Part shown: positions 62,877 through 64,000 of the stretch, piece after piece
Numbering within the stretch: position 1 is the stretch's first letter
Layout of the letters: each line of letters opens with the position of its first letter
Assembly: GCF_047345485.1 (NCBI RefSeq)
Contig: NZ_JBLFEN010000006.1
Location: 62,001-126,000, forward strand
Source: Jejuia sp047345485
GTDB lineage: Bacteria; Bacteroidota; Bacteroidia; Flavobacteriales; Flavobacteriaceae
DNA length: 64,000 nt
Reading direction: 5' to 3'
Notes under the pieces: generated by a model
Database searches by the model: none
What the model saw: the letters and a program-made list of their open reading frames with translations, nothing else
Told to the model about the DNA's origin: nothing
Made by a program: the position numbers and the translations under genes

Positions 62877-63380
62877 ATGAAATCATTTAATTTTTTTCTT
62901 TTAATAATTATTGTATTTATAGGCTCTTCCTTCAGTACATTGCATAAATACTATATTAGTAACACTCAAATTGAGTATGTTAAGGACGTTAAATCAGTTC
63001 AAATTATAACGCGAATATTTATAGACGATTTAGAAAATGTACTTAAAGAGCGTTACGATGAAAGTTTAACCTTTGATAACGAAAACGCTACTGCAATAGA
63101 TGATTATTTAGAAAAGTATTTAGGCGAAAAACTTAATATTAAAATTGATGATAAAACCGTAAAATTAAGATTTTTAGGTAAAGAGATTGATATGGGTATT
63201 GTAAAATGTTACCTAGAAATTGAAAATATAAAACACATCAGTAAAATAGAAATAACAAATGAGATATTATTCGATTTGTTTGAAGAACAGCAAAATATTA
63301 TAAAACTAAATATTAACTCTAAAAAGAAGAGTTATGTACTTACTAAACAAAAAGATAACGCAGTGTTAAATTTTAATTAA
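62877..63380 (+). CDS. DUF6702-like exported protein
   Basis: I start this at ATG 62877 (MKSFNFFLLIIIVFIGSSFS), which gives a signal peptide; the upstream in-frame ATG adds 18 residues that do not help. The mature 150-residue part (KYYISNTQIEYVKDVKSVQI, RIFIDDLENVLKERYDESL, EKYLGEKLNIKID) is the pattern of the DUF6702 group. It is followed by an M1 aminopeptidase gene, the usual neighbour in this family of bacteria. Function is unknown. Confidence 0.8.
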   Translation: MKSFNFFLLIIIVFIGSSFSTLHKYYISNTQIEYVKDVKSVQIITRIFIDDLENVLKERYDESLTFDNENATAIDDYLEKYLGEKLNIKIDDKTVKLRFLGKEIDMGIVKCYLEIENIKHISKIEITNEILFDLFEEQQNIIKLNINSKKKSYVLTKQKDNAVLNFN

Positions 63381-63489
63381 ATTAAAGTTTTTTACTGTAG
63401 TAAAATCTTATTTTTGTGAGTATTGAGCGTTAAATGATTAAATCTGTTAGCGCAATTAACATTTTTTCTAAAAAATTATAAGCTTTACA

Positions 63490-64000
63490 ATGAAACATCT
63501 TCTGTATTATTTTCTATCTGTTGTTTTTGTGTCATCGGGTATTTATGCTCAGGCGCAAGAGGAATCTGCTCCTAAAAAAGGTCACACAAATACAAATAAG
63601 TTTAAGCAACTGTATGATGAGTTTTCTACACCAAATGTATATAGGGCAGCATCAGGTGCTCCAGGACATGCGTATTATCAACAGCAGGCAGACTATAAAA
63701 TGGATATTGTTTTAGATGATAAAAACTCAAAACTATCAGGATTTGAAACTATAACTTACACAAATAACGCTCCTGACGTTTTAAAATACTTATGGGTTCA
63801 GCTTGATCAAAATAAGCGTGCTAAAAATTCTAAATCACCTTTAATAGAAACTGAAAAAATAGAACCAGTTTTGTATCCAAGTCAATTTACTGAAAATTAT
63901 ATATCAGAAACTTTTGATGGTGGTTTTAATATTGAAGCAGTAACACATACAAATGGTACGCCTTTATCTTACATGATTAACCAAACCATGATGCGTGTTG
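63490..64000 (+). CDS. M1 family aminopeptidase, N-terminal part (runs off the window)
   Basis: An open frame runs from ATG 63490 to the end of the window (170 codons). It starts with a signal peptide (MKHLLYYFLSVVFVSSGIYAQ). The following AYYQQQADYKMDIVLDD and LSGFETITYTNNAPDVLKYL with WVQLDQN match the N-terminal beta domain of gluzincin (M1) aminopeptidases of Flavobacteriia. The zinc motif HExxH lies outside the window. The gene is truncated only by the window edge. Confidence 0.85.
   Translation, partial: MKHLLYYFLSVVFVSSGIYAQAQEESAPKKGHTNTNKFKQLYDEFSTPNVYRAASGAPGHAYYQQQADYKMDIVLDDKNSKLSGFETITYTNNAPDVLKYLWVQLDQNKRAKNSKSPLIETEKIEPVLYPSQFTENYISETFDGGFNIEAVTHTNGTPLSYMINQTMMRV

Noticed and set aside
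1..64000. CRISPR arrays, prophage, insertion sequences
   Set aside because: No regularly spaced direct repeats, no transposase or integrase, and no phage structural genes are visible.

Overview
The window comes from a low-GC member of the Bacteroidota, almost certainly a marine-type Flavobacteriaceae. The gliding genes gldB-gldC sit beside nadE. There is a type IX secretion plug protein, a complete Na+-pumping NADH:quinone reductase operon, many Oar/SusC-style and carboxypeptidase-regulatory-like exported proteins, and TAnnTTTG-type -7 promoter boxes. The genus cannot be fixed from the sequence alone. No phage, transposase, CRISPR array or rRNA is visible; there is one tRNA (Gly, TCC).

Layout. 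1-2.6 kb: two paralogous small exported proteins flank a TspO-like gene and a pair of small unknown genes. 2.7-10.3 kb (minus): a probable operon running from a FAD/NAD oxidoreductase and a membrane polyferredoxin through a MORN lipoprotein to three glycosyltransferases. 10.8-16.8 kb (plus, divergent): a DUF547 protein, a predicted beta-barrel, a GH113-like lipoprotein, a lipoprotein and two tandem single-POTRA BamA/TamA-like proteins. 17.1 kb: a phosphoesterase. 17.8-28.1 kb (minus): an arsenosugar biosynthesis region with ArsM (arsenite methyltransferase), ArsS (radical SAM), purine nucleoside phosphorylase, three associated GT2/DUF2064-type transferases, a peroxidase-like CMD protein, a periplasmic rhodanese, a DUF547 lipoprotein and an Oar-like TonB-dependent receptor. 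28.3-32.8 kb: xylose catabolism (xylB-xylA-xylE). 33-40 kb: dnaG, a response regulator, nadE, gldBC and pruA. 39.8-43.7 kb: NRDE and DUF6695-like proteins, a frameshifted small gene, apaG and the T9SS plug protein. 43.9-53 kb: nqrABCDEF, apbE and three poorly known neighbours. 53-60 kb: a methyltransferase, map, a BT0820-like phosphatase, gpmI, an ankyrin protein, an M48 protease, two GNATs, tRNA-Gly and peptidase E. 60.4-64 kb: three tandem carboxypeptidase-regulatory-like proteins, a DUF6702-like protein and the start of an M1 aminopeptidase that runs off the window.

How parts fit. ArsM would make dimethylarsenite, ArsS would attach a 5'-deoxyadenosyl group, PNP could remove adenine by phosphorolysis, and the transferases would complete the arsenosugar. 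ApbE would attach FMN to NqrB and NqrC. The xylose genes form a self-contained uptake, isomerisation and phosphorylation route.

The most unusual non-coding signal is a family of six dispersed intergenic elements. They share the ends GGGCG-TTACC and CCCTAACGC and a core TCGGGCTTT. In four copies a 27-28 nt hairpin cassette sits at exactly the same internal position. Other oddities are a DnaG with all four zinc ligands replaced, a response regulator with Glu at the phospho-acceptor site, and an operator-like palindrome on the -7 box of the PNP-arsM transcription unit.
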